Shown: positions 1 to 6,181 of the stretch, piece after piece
Numbering within the stretch: position 1 is the first letter of the stretch
Layout: each line of letters starts with the position of its first letter
Source of the DNA: Fibrobacter sp.
Lineage (GTDB): Bacteria; Fibrobacterota; Fibrobacteria; Fibrobacterales; Fibrobacteraceae
DNA: 32,367 nucleotides
Assembly: GCA_017530965.1 (NCBI GenBank)
Contig: JAFXLS010000140.1
Coordinates: forward strand, 1-32,367
Direction of reading: 5' to 3'
Translations under genes and position numbers: made by a program
Notes under the pieces: generated by a model
What the model saw: the letters and a program-made list of their open reading frames with translations, nothing else
Told to the model about the DNA's origin: nothing
Database searches by the model: none

Positions 1-16
1 CAACTGGAGGTCTTCT

Positions 17-1234
17 GTGAAGATTTTTAAAAGCGTTCTTGTCTTGTCCGTTCTCCTGACAATGCTTGTTGCATGCGGAGACGATTCTTCCTCTTCTGTT
101 TCCCCAGAACCGGCCGGTGATTCTTCGTCTTCTGTCAACCATTCCTCGAGTTCTGTTACGGACAAAGGAACGTCTTCCGGTGGCGGTTCGAAGTCTTCTA
201 GCTCTGTAAAGTCAGGAGATGATTCGCAGAAGAGTTCTTCTAGTGGTAAGAAAAATAATTCTAGTAGTTCGGAAGGTGGAGATTATTCCTCGTCTGGTAC
301 AAATGATAATCGTTCGAGTTCCAGTGGCTATGTATTGCGAGATTCACTTTGCTCGAGTGAATATGAGGGTGGAACAAAATATATCTCGCAATATGGTATT
401 ACATACCGTTGTATAAATGGTCATTGGGTACTTCAGTCTTCTAGCTCCACGGTTAGTTCATCGAGTAGTAGCAAGTATTACGACATGAGCCGTCTTTTTG
501 TAAGCGAGAATGACTACAGCTACGGGGAATTTACGGACCCCCGTGACGGTCAGGTGTACAAGACCATTAGCTATGAGCTCGGTTATGAAATTTTAGATTC
601 CATAACCTATTTTGCTCAGAACTTGAATTATGGCAAGATGATTCCTGGGGGCACCCAGATGACGGATTCAACCAAGTTCTGCTATGATGATGACCCCTGG
701 TATTGCGAGAATGGCTTCGGTGGCCTTTATACCTGGGCCACGGTGATGAATTTTCCTGCCGCCTGTGACAGCTTTGCAATAGGCTCCGCAAAGTGTCCGG
801 TGGAGTATGACTTAATGAGAAGTAAGATTCCTTACTTTCAAAACAAGTTCAACTATGTAATGCATCAGGGAATTTGTCCGGAAGGTTGGCATGTGATGAA
901 TGAAGAAGAATGGGCTATGGTTATGAAGGGCAGCGGTTCCAGAGATGGTGCAAGTTACTTGGGGGCTGTTTTGTGGGGAAGTGGTAACCAGCGTGGATTC
1001 TCCCTTTTGCCGGCCGGAATGGTGCAATTGGTGATGCCGCATAGTTCAGAAGGAACTGTTTTCTATGCGGATTTAAGAAAATATGCTTATCACTGGTTGC
1101 CTGGCCAGTATCAAGAAAATGATGAACCATGGTTGTTTGGTATGGTTGCTTATGTTGCGAGTGACTACTTGGTTCGTGGAGCTGGTTTAGAAAAGGTAAA
1201 TGGTCTCTCCGTTCGCTGTGTACAGGATTACTAA
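17..1234 (+). CDS. FISUMP-domain lipoprotein with poly-Ser linker
   Basis: Probable surface lipoprotein of 405 aa with a FISUMP domain (Fibrobacter succinogenes major paralogous domain, TIGR02145). The start is GTG, 6 nt after a GGAGG ribosome-binding site. Residues 1-20 form a lipoprotein signal ending in LLTMLVAC, with Cys20 as the predicted lipidation site. About 130 residues of Ser/Gly-rich linker with many SSSS runs follow. The C-terminal part carries FISUMP hallmarks: FTDPRDGQVYKT, FAQNLNYG, GLYTWATVM, CPEGWHVMNEEEW and LSVRCVQDY at the very end. The molecular function of FISUMP domains is not established. The linker and lipid anchor indicate an envelope-exposed protein. No operon partner is visible downstream in the same direction except the LEPR micro-ORF. 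Confidence 0.9.
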   Translation: MKIFKSVLVLSVLLTMLVACGDDSSSSVSPEPAGDSSSSVNHSSSSVTDKGTSSGGGSKSSSSVKSGDDSQKSSSSGKKNNSSSSEGGDYSSSGTNDNRSSSSGYVLRDSLCSSEYEGGTKYISQYGITYRCINGHWVLQSSSSTVSSSSSSKYYDMSRLFVSENDYSYGEFTDPRDGQVYKTISYELGYEILDSITYFAQNLNYGKMIPGGTQMTDSTKFCYDDDPWYCENGFGGLYTWATVMNFPAACDSFAIGSAKCPVEYDLMRSKIPYFQNKFNYVMHQGICPEGWHVMNEEEWAMVMKGSGSRDGASYLGAVLWGSGNQRGFSLLPAGMVQLVMPHSSEGTVFYADLRKYAYHWLPGQYQENDEPWLFGMVAYVASDYLVRGAGLEKVNGLSVRCVQDY

Positions 1235-1305
1235 ACCTTAATTAATCATTCAAAAAAGTTTAACAAAAAAACAGGGCTTTGGGGAAAAGCCCATTGGGAG
1301 TTATT

Positions 1306-1383
1306 ATGTCAAAGAAGAACAACAAGAAGAATTCTACCCGTAAAAACTACAAGATCGAGTCGCTAGAGCCGCGGTTGCGCTAA
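1306..1383 (+). pseudogene. LEPR-motif micro-ORF, probable remnant of a LEPR-XLL surface protein
   Basis: A 25-codon ORF with a GGGAG-like ribosome-binding site. The product is very basic (MSKKNNKKNSTRKNYK) and ends IESLEPRLR-stop. Large bacterial surface proteins of the LEPR-XLL type begin with a basic stretch and then a motif like LEPRLLLSA. Reading through the stop here gives LEPRL-R-stop-S-A-L, which is that motif with Leu to Arg (CTC/CGC) and Leu to stop (TTA/TAA). Only five further codons follow before the next stop, so the body of the protein is missing. The stop codon lies in the loop of a terminator hairpin. It could be a decayed 5' gene end or a real short peptide; I favour decay. 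The similarity was spotted by eye. Confidence 0.4.
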
Positions 1384-1396
1384 AGCGCACTTCTTT
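1376..1396 (+). terminator. Hairpin plus T-tract overlapping the LEPR micro-ORF stop
   Basis: TGCGC (1376-1380), loop TAAA, GCGCA (1385-1389), then CTTCTTTTT. This is a 5-bp GC-rich stem with a T-rich tail, and the stop codon of the micro-ORF is in the loop. It is a short stem, so a modest terminator. Confidence 0.45.
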
Positions 1397-1422
1397 TTAC
1401 ATAAGTTTTACAAACTCGCTCT

Positions 1423-1448
1423 TGCCAAAATAGAGTGTCTTTCTATAT
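1423..1448 (+). promoter_or_regulatory. Possible promoter before a short terminated transcript
   Basis: TTGCCA (1423-1428), 16 nt, TATATT (1443-1448). The -10 matches the TATATT used by stronger promoters in this window. It lies between two terminators, so any transcript would be about 55-60 nt unless it reads through the next hairpin into the Rpn gene. Confidence 0.3.
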
Positions 1449-1478
1449 TCCCGGTGCAGTTCTGAAAAGTGTGCAGAG

Positions 1479-1511
1479 ACATCCAAAAGAATTTGGATGT
1501 TTTTCTTTTTT
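1479..1511 (+). terminator. Rho-independent terminator upstream of the Rpn gene
   Basis: A perfect 9-bp stem ACATCCAAA (1479-1487) / TTTGGATGT (1492-1500) with an AGAA loop, followed by TTTTCTTTTTT. It lies 17 nt upstream of the Rpn-family ATG, so it could be an attenuator for that gene or the end of a short RNA. Its position argues against a longer coding region starting at GTG 1435. Confidence 0.65.
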
Positions 1512-1527
1512 CAAAGGAATACTGTAC

Positions 1528-2481
1528 ATGAACAAAAACCGCAAACCCTACATTGTCACGAATGCCGCCGGCGTGGAATATCTCCTGCCGACATACCCGC
1601 AGACATTCCGCGCCCTGATGGACGACAAGGAAACTGTCAAGGACGTACTGAATAGCCTGCTCCATCTAGAAAAGTCCCGCGAAATCGTCGATCTTGAATA
1701 CCAGTTCGAAAAGAACATTGATGTGTTCATACCCGGCGCGGAGCCGATACGTCTTGACGCCTGGATTTCCACCAAGGACAACAGGTTCATTAACGTGGAG
1801 TTGCAAAACCGCCTGCATCCGTTCTTTAGCGACAGAATGCAACTGTACAATGCCTACCTTACCATCCGCAGCAAGCACGACTACAATGAATCGGAATACT
1901 TCAAGTCGCTGCCCGAAGACGAAAAAAAGACTCGGTATTACGAGCTGCCCGAGACGGTTTCTATTTGGCTTTGCAATTTCCCGATTCTGAAATCGCCTGA
2001 AATTTATAGGGATTCGTGGTCGGTGTTCAGCGAACATGATGTAAAAACGGGTGCCACCCTCCCCATTTTCCCCAAAAATAAATATATTGTGGTAGACCTG
2101 CCCAAGTTCATCAAGTTGCACGAAGGTGTGGATTCCCGCGAGGCGTTCTGGCTCAGGCTTCTTTCCAAGGGACCGCTTGGCGTGCCCGAGACGGAGGACC
2201 CGCTCTTTGCTGGTGCACTTGATCGCTTGCGTGTCAGCGTCGCGAAACCGGAACTCATCGATTCCTTGGAGGCCTACATGTTTGACGAACGCCATGCGGA
2301 AGAAGCGATTATCGCCGAAGCCTACCTTAACGGCAAGGCGAAAGGAGAAGCTGACGGCCATGCTAAAGGTCGCGCAGATGGAAAACGTGAAATGGCGCGG
2401 GCTCTTAAGGCCATGGGCGATTCTACGGAAAAAATCGTGGCAGTTTCTGGGCTTACTCCGGCAGAAGTCGAAGCTCTGTAG
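1528..2481 (+). CDS. Rpn/PD-(D/E)XK family nuclease-transposase protein
   Basis: 317-aa protein of the Rpn / PDDEXK_2 group (PD-(D/E)XK nuclease family transposase-like proteins, related to recombination-promoting nucleases). The nuclease signature is visible as Asp77 in RLDAW followed by Glu91-x-Gln93 in NVELQNR. The N-terminal part (YLLPTYPQTFRALMDD) and the tail of Lys/Gly/Glu-rich helix followed by a short STEKIVAVSGLTPAEVEAL helix pair are typical of the family. The ATG at 1528 is chosen because AAAGGA lies 9 nt upstream and a terminator hairpin occupies the region of the longer GTG-started frame. Such proteins often occur in many copies per genome. Its biological role here is unknown; RecA-independent recombination has been reported for E. 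coli members. Confidence 0.8.
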   Translation: MNKNRKPYIVTNAAGVEYLLPTYPQTFRALMDDKETVKDVLNSLLHLEKSREIVDLEYQFEKNIDVFIPGAEPIRLDAWISTKDNRFINVELQNRLHPFFSDRMQLYNAYLTIRSKHDYNESEYFKSLPEDEKKTRYYELPETVSIWLCNFPILKSPEIYRDSWSVFSEHDVKTGATLPIFPKNKYIVVDLPKFIKLHEGVDSREAFWLRLLSKGPLGVPETEDPLFAGALDRLRVSVAKPELIDSLEAYMFDERHAEEAIIAEAYLNGKAKGEADGHAKGRADGKREMARALKAMGDSTEKIVAVSGLTPAEVEAL

Positions 2482-2527
2482 CCCGGTATGATAACTAAAA
2501 TAGACGTCTTTTACTACATTTCCTAAC

Positions 2528-3943
2528 ATGGAATCTTACTTTTTTATCGGTGTAGCGGGCGTGGGCATGAGTGCCATCGCCCAGTATCTTGTTGGCAAGG
2601 GTGTAGCAATTAGCGGTTCGGACCGCCAGTTTGGAGCGGCAGAAAAGCCTCTCGTCATGAATCAGCTGGAAGAATGTGGCGTCAAGTGCTTTCCGCAGGA
2701 CGGCTCTGGCGTTGTAGAAGGCTTGAATGCAGTGGTGGTAAGTACCGCTATTGAAGACACAAACCCGGACCTCAAGCGCGCCAAAGAGCTCGGAATCCCG
2801 GTAATGCACCGCAGCGAAATGCTGGCTAAGATTTCTAAGGAAGCGAAGACTATCGCCGTCAGCGGCACCAGCGGAAAGTCCACCGTGACCGCCATGATTT
2901 ATCACATTCTGCAGTATGCAGGACTCCAGCCTTCCGTAATGACAGGTGCAGGCCTCGTGAACCTGCAGAAAGAAGGCAAGATTGGCAATGCAGTTTCCGG
3001 CAAGGGCGAATGGCTCGTGGTCGAAGCAGACGAAAGCGACGGAACGCTGGTGCGCTACGAACCCGAAATCGGTTTGATTCTGAATGTGGACAAGGACCAC
3101 AAGGAAATGGACGAACTCCAGGAAATCTTCCTCAAGTTCAGCCACAACATTTTGGATAACGGCAAGATTCTGATTGTGAATGACGCGCACCCGCTGGCCA
3201 AGAAGTTCAGCGCCGGCCGTGAATTCGACTTCGGCTTTGAAAACTATGTAGGCGTGCAGGGCACGGACTTCAAGTCAGTCGGCACGTCCATTCAGTTCCG
3301 TGTGCGCCACCAGGCAGAATTGGTGAAGTTCGTCGTGCCGCTCCCGGGCAAGCACAATATGGAAAATGCTCTGGCCGCAACGGCTGCCGCCCTCCGCGCA
3401 GGAGTCTCGCTCCATACGTGCGCCGACGCCCTTGCGACATTCCCCGGCGTGTTCCGTCGTCACCAGATTTTAGGGACTTTCAACGGCGTGACTCTGGTGG
3501 ACGACTTCGCCCATAATCCGGCAAAGATTGCCGCAAGCATCAGGAGCGCCCAGGACTTTACCGAGGGCCGCGTCATCGCCTGGTTCCAGCCTCACGGCTT
3601 TGGCCCGACGCGATTCTTGCGCAAAGACCTTGTGGAATTTATCGCGAAGACGCTCCGCCCCAAGGACTTTGACGACGACCGTGATAACGACGTGATGTTC
3701 TTCAGCGAAATCTACTACGCCGGCGGCACCGTCACCCGCGACATCAGCGCCGGTGACCTTGCCGATGACCTCCTGCTCAAGGGCTGCGAAGCCATCTACA
3801 TCGCCGACCGCAACGAATGCGCCGAGAAAATGGTGGAATACGCCCAGCCCGGCGACACGATTCTGCTGATGGGCGCCCGCGACCCGAGCTTGCAGGCCTA
3901 TGCACAACACGTGCAACAATTATTAGAACAAGAAATCATGTAA
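2528..3943 (+). CDS. MurC/Mpl-like Mur ligase
   Basis: 471-aa ATP-dependent ligase of the Mur family, most like MurC (UDP-N-acetylmuramate--L-alanine ligase) or Mpl. The N-terminal nucleotide-binding domain has GVAGVGMSAIA and ISGSD (residues 8-32). The central ATPase domain has the P-loop GTSGKST (113-119), where canonical MurC has GTHGKTT, and the EADESD acidic motif. The C-terminal domain has LPGKHNMENALAA, FPGVFRRHQ, DDFAHNPAKI (usually DDYxHHP) and FQPHGFGPTRFL. The substitutions at the P-loop His and the second His of the C-terminal motif make it a divergent paralogue, so it may be a recycling or otherwise modified enzyme rather than the housekeeping MurC. It stands alone, not in a dcw cluster. 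No clear ribosome-binding site precedes the ATG. A strong terminator follows. Confidence 0.75.
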   Translation: MESYFFIGVAGVGMSAIAQYLVGKGVAISGSDRQFGAAEKPLVMNQLEECGVKCFPQDGSGVVEGLNAVVVSTAIEDTNPDLKRAKELGIPVMHRSEMLAKISKEAKTIAVSGTSGKSTVTAMIYHILQYAGLQPSVMTGAGLVNLQKEGKIGNAVSGKGEWLVVEADESDGTLVRYEPEIGLILNVDKDHKEMDELQEIFLKFSHNILDNGKILIVNDAHPLAKKFSAGREFDFGFENYVGVQGTDFKSVGTSIQFRVRHQAELVKFVVPLPGKHNMENALAATAAALRAGVSLHTCADALATFPGVFRRHQILGTFNGVTLVDDFAHNPAKIAASIRSAQDFTEGRVIAWFQPHGFGPTRFLRKDLVEFIAKTLRPKDFDDDRDNDVMFFSEIYYAGGTVTRDISAGDLADDLLLKGCEAIYIADRNECAEKMVEYAQPGDTILLMGARDPSLQAYAQHVQQLLEQEIM

Positions 3944-3967
3944 TTCTTGTAAATTATAGCACTTCAA

Positions 3968-3998
3968 AAACTGTGATTTTCAAGTCACAGTTTTTTTT
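3968..3998. terminator. Bidirectional terminator between Mur ligase and aguA
   Basis: AAACTGTGA (3968-3976), 8-nt loop, TCACAGTTT (3985-3993), with eight T on the plus side (3991-3998) and an A-tract on the other. It sits between the convergent Mur ligase and aguA genes and can serve both. Confidence 0.8.
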
Positions 3999-4018
3999 GC
4001 GAGTGCGTCGGCCACGCC

Positions 4019-5044
4019 TTATAAACACTCATGCTTGCTCATGCAATGCAGGCTGCCGCCCTCTTCAATCACGGTGCGGCAGTCCAGCCCGATGACCTTG
4101 CGATCCGGGTACACGCTTTCAAAGTAGCGCTTGGCGACGGCGTCATTCGGCGACTTGTACTTCGGGAAAATGAGCGCCCCGTTGGCGTAGATAAAGTTCA
4201 TGTAGCTAGCAGGCAGAATCTGCCCGTCGTCGAGTTTGCGCTGCGGCGGGAGAGGCAATGTATCGACCTTCGCCGACTTGCCGTAATGGCTCTTGAGCCA
4301 GGTTTCGATCAGGTACTTCGCTTCGGTCAGAATAATGTTGTTCGGAGAACGCTTGTCAGTGGCTTCGCACATCACGATGCGATCCTTCGCCACAAAACGA
4401 GCCACATTGTCGATATGACCATCCGTATGGTCGCCATGCAAACCGTGGGGGAGCAACAACATGTCGCGCAAGCCAAAAGCCTTGCAAAGAGCCCTAACCA
4501 CCTTCCTGATATCCTTCATGTCATTACGGTTCTTACCCGTCAGACAATCCAGCGTGGTAATGCCGAGGCCGTCGCCGTTGACTTCAATGGCTCCACCTTC
4601 AAAAATGTAGGGAACGCTTGTACCTTTCTTGTATTCGAAAATATCAGCGATGCGTTCGGGAATCTGGTTGTCGTTTTTCCAAGGCGGAAATTTTGCACCC
4701 CAGGCGTTAAAAACCGTTTCGGAAACAATCGTTTCTTTCCCTTTTTTCAAGAAGAACGGACCATAGTCGCGAATCCAGATATCGTCCGTCTTGACGGTAA
4801 AGAAACTGGCCGGGAAGGGGCGGTCGGCAACAGCAATTCTTTCCGGAATCGTCAAAAAATCCTTTTTAGGAACCAGCACATTCACGGGCTGAAATTCGCT
4901 GATTGTGCGAATCAGGTCGATATAGAACCTGCGAATCATTTCTCCACGTTCACCGTACCAATTCTTTTTATTATGCGGAAAAGCGAGCCAGGTTGCAGCT
5001 TGTTCTTCCCATTCAGCGGGGTAGCGAATAATTGCTTTTGCCAT
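4019..5044 (-). CDS. aguA: Agmatine deiminase
   Basis: 341-aa agmatine deiminase (agmatine iminohydrolase, PAD_porph family), converting agmatine to N-carbamoylputrescine and ammonia in the cytosol. Family motifs in order: AEWEEQAATWLAFPHN at the N-terminus, DDIWIRDYGPFF, FNAWGAKFPPW, IFEGGAIEVNGDG, the His motif GDHTDGHIDN, ASYMNFI, and the C-terminal GGSLHCMS with the catalytic Cys at about position 334. Length and order match the family. The product is the substrate of the amidase encoded just upstream on the same strand (aguB). The two genes are separated by 168 bp that hold a nested inverted-repeat element. The long open frame on the opposite strand is a shadow of this gene. Confidence 0.93.
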   Translation of the reverse strand: MAKAIIRYPAEWEEQAATWLAFPHNKKNWYGERGEMIRRFYIDLIRTISEFQPVNVLVPKKDFLTIPERIAVADRPFPASFFTVKTDDIWIRDYGPFFLKKGKETIVSETVFNAWGAKFPPWKNDNQIPERIADIFEYKKGTSVPYIFEGGAIEVNGDGLGITTLDCLTGKNRNDMKDIRKVVRALCKAFGLRDMLLLPHGLHGDHTDGHIDNVARFVAKDRIVMCEATDKRSPNNIILTEAKYLIETWLKSHYGKSAKVDTLPLPPQRKLDDGQILPASYMNFIYANGALIFPKYKSPNDAVAKRYFESVYPDRKVIGLDCRTVIEEGGSLHCMSKHECL

Positions 5045-5061
5045 ATTTAATTCCCATAAGT

Positions 5062-5203
5062 GTCATTCTGAGCGAAATGTCGTAAAACATGAAGTCAATA
5101 TAGAATTGTTAGCAACTTGTTGCTCTACAATTCTTAGGTTCGATGGAGCAGAATCTAAACGAAGCTATAGATCCTTCGACGCGCTTCGCTTGCTCAGGAT
5201 GAC
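5062..5203. repeat. 142-bp nested inverted-repeat element (REP/MITE-like)
   Basis: The ends are imperfect inverted repeats, GTCATTCTGAGC (5062-5073) and GCTCAGGATGAC (5192-5203), differing at one base. Inside is a second imperfect inverted repeat built on AGAATTGT, GCAAC / GTTGC and ACAATTCT, around 5102-5136. It has no coding capacity. It lies between aguB and aguA in what would otherwise be a two-gene operon. The GTCATTCTGAGC-type end resembles intergenic repeats seen in several bacterial genomes, recalled rather than searched. Confidence 0.55.
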
Positions 5204-5212
5204 ATGTTTTAT

Positions 5213-6079
5213 CTATTTGTCGCACCAAATCTTGAGAATGTCACCATAAAGGTCTACGCGACGGTCGCGGAAATGCGGCCACCAGCGGCGATTTTCTTCG
5301 GTTTCCTTCAGGTCGATTTCCACAATGCTTGCCCCCAAGAAATCGGTATCGCACTTGTGAATCAGGTAACCATCAGGGGCAGCCACGAAAGAGGTTCCCC
5401 AGAAGGTGAGTTCGCCTTCGGTACCGATGCGGTTTGCCGAAAGCACGAAGGTGCGATTTGCAATGGCGTGTCCACGCATCACCGTCACCCAGCTATCCTG
5501 CTGGCGCGGGTAAATTTCAGCCGGTTCAGACTTCATCCAACCAATCGCAGTGGGGTAGATAAGAATGTCTGCACCCTTCAAGCTCATGATACGGGCTGCT
5601 TCGGGGAACCACTGGTCCCAACAAATCAGCACGCCCAGCGTACCGGCACTAGTCTTGATGGGTTCAAAACCCGTATCGCCCGGAATAAAGTAGTACTTCT
5701 CGTAAAAGGCCGGGTCATCGGGAATGTGGCTCTTGCGGTAAAGGCCTGCAATGGATCCGTCACGTTCAAAAACGAATGCGCTGTTGTGATAAATGCCGCG
5801 AGCACGCTTTTCGAAGAACGGGAAAACGATAACGGCGTTAATCTCTTTGGCAATGCCCTGCCACTGCTTGACAATGGGGCTATCCTTTTCGATGGCCATG
5901 TCAAAAAATTCGGCATTTTCTTCGAAGGGGAAATACGGCGTATGGAACATTTCAGGGAGAACGACCAGGTCGATTCCCTTGCCTTTAAGCGCGAGCGCCT
6001 GTTCCACGTACCATTGATTATTGCTTTCGGGATTCCCCGTCCACTTGCCCTGCAGGGTTGCTGTCTTGATTTTGTTCAT
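5213..6079 (-). CDS. aguB: N-carbamoylputrescine amidase
   Basis: 288-aa nitrilase-superfamily amidase hydrolysing N-carbamoylputrescine to putrescine, CO2 and ammonia. The catalytic triad of the superfamily is present: Glu43 in VVLPEMFHTPYF, Lys116 in YRKSHIPDDP, and Cys153 in LICWDQWFPEAARI. The YRKSHIPDD and CWDQWFPEAAR contexts are typical of AguB. It is transcribed in the same direction as aguA, which supplies its substrate, so the pair forms the agmatine route to putrescine. Its ATG lies 102 bp after the DUF2914 gene, and no strong ribosome-binding site is seen. A possible small ORF overlaps its first 62 nt in another frame. Confidence 0.93.
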   Translation of the reverse strand: MNKIKTATLQGKWTGNPESNNQWYVEQALALKGKGIDLVVLPEMFHTPYFPFEENAEFFDMAIEKDSPIVKQWQGIAKEINAVIVFPFFEKRARGIYHNSAFVFERDGSIAGLYRKSHIPDDPAFYEKYYFIPGDTGFEPIKTSAGTLGVLICWDQWFPEAARIMSLKGADILIYPTAIGWMKSEPAEIYPRQQDSWVTVMRGHAIANRTFVLSANRIGTEGELTFWGTSFVAAPDGYLIHKCDTDFLGASIVEIDLKETEENRRWWPHFRDRRVDLYGDILKIWCDK

Positions 6080-6179
6080 GGTCCAAATTTAGATTATTAT
6101 TGTTCAACTTCAAGAACCAATAGTCTTCGCTATTGATAGAACTCGCGTTAAGAATCGGGTCATTTTCCGGATCGATCAT
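6018..6179 (-). CDS. Possible 53-aa small protein between DUF2914 gene and aguB
   Basis: Open frame of 53 codons beginning 2 nt after the DUF2914 stop, with GAGG about 6 nt before its ATG. It encodes an acidic, Asn-rich peptide starting MIDPENDPILNASSINSEDY. It runs 62 nt into aguB in a different frame. I do not recognise it. The placement would suit a translationally coupled small gene, but the overlap with aguB and the lack of any known match keep confidence low. Confidence 0.25.
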   Translation of the reverse strand: MIDPENDPILNASSINSEDYWFLKLNNNNLNLDHEQNQDSNPAGQVDGESRKQ

Positions 6180-6181
6180 AA

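Noticed and set aside
1274..1292. Hairpin GGGCTTT-GGGGA-AAAGCCC as terminator of the FISUMP gene
   Set aside because: No T-tract follows on the plus strand; the T-rich side faces the minus strand, where no gene ends here. It may still be a structured leader of the micro-ORF.
1435..1527. Extended N-terminus of the Rpn protein from GTG 1435
   Set aside because: The added 31 codons run through a perfect 9-bp terminator hairpin with a T-tail, and the ATG at 1528 has its own AAAGGA.
1666..2529. A 287-codon open frame on the minus strand opposite the Rpn gene
   Set aside because: No recognisable motif, and the plus-strand frame carries the PD-(D/E)XK signature and a ribosome-binding site.
4031..5050. 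A 339-codon open frame on the plus strand opposite aguA
   Set aside because: It mirrors aguA almost exactly, and the minus-strand product has all agmatine deiminase motifs; the plus-strand product has none I recognise.
5204..6136. A 310-codon open frame on the plus strand opposite aguB
   Set aside because: Antisense shadow of the amidase gene, whose catalytic triad is intact.
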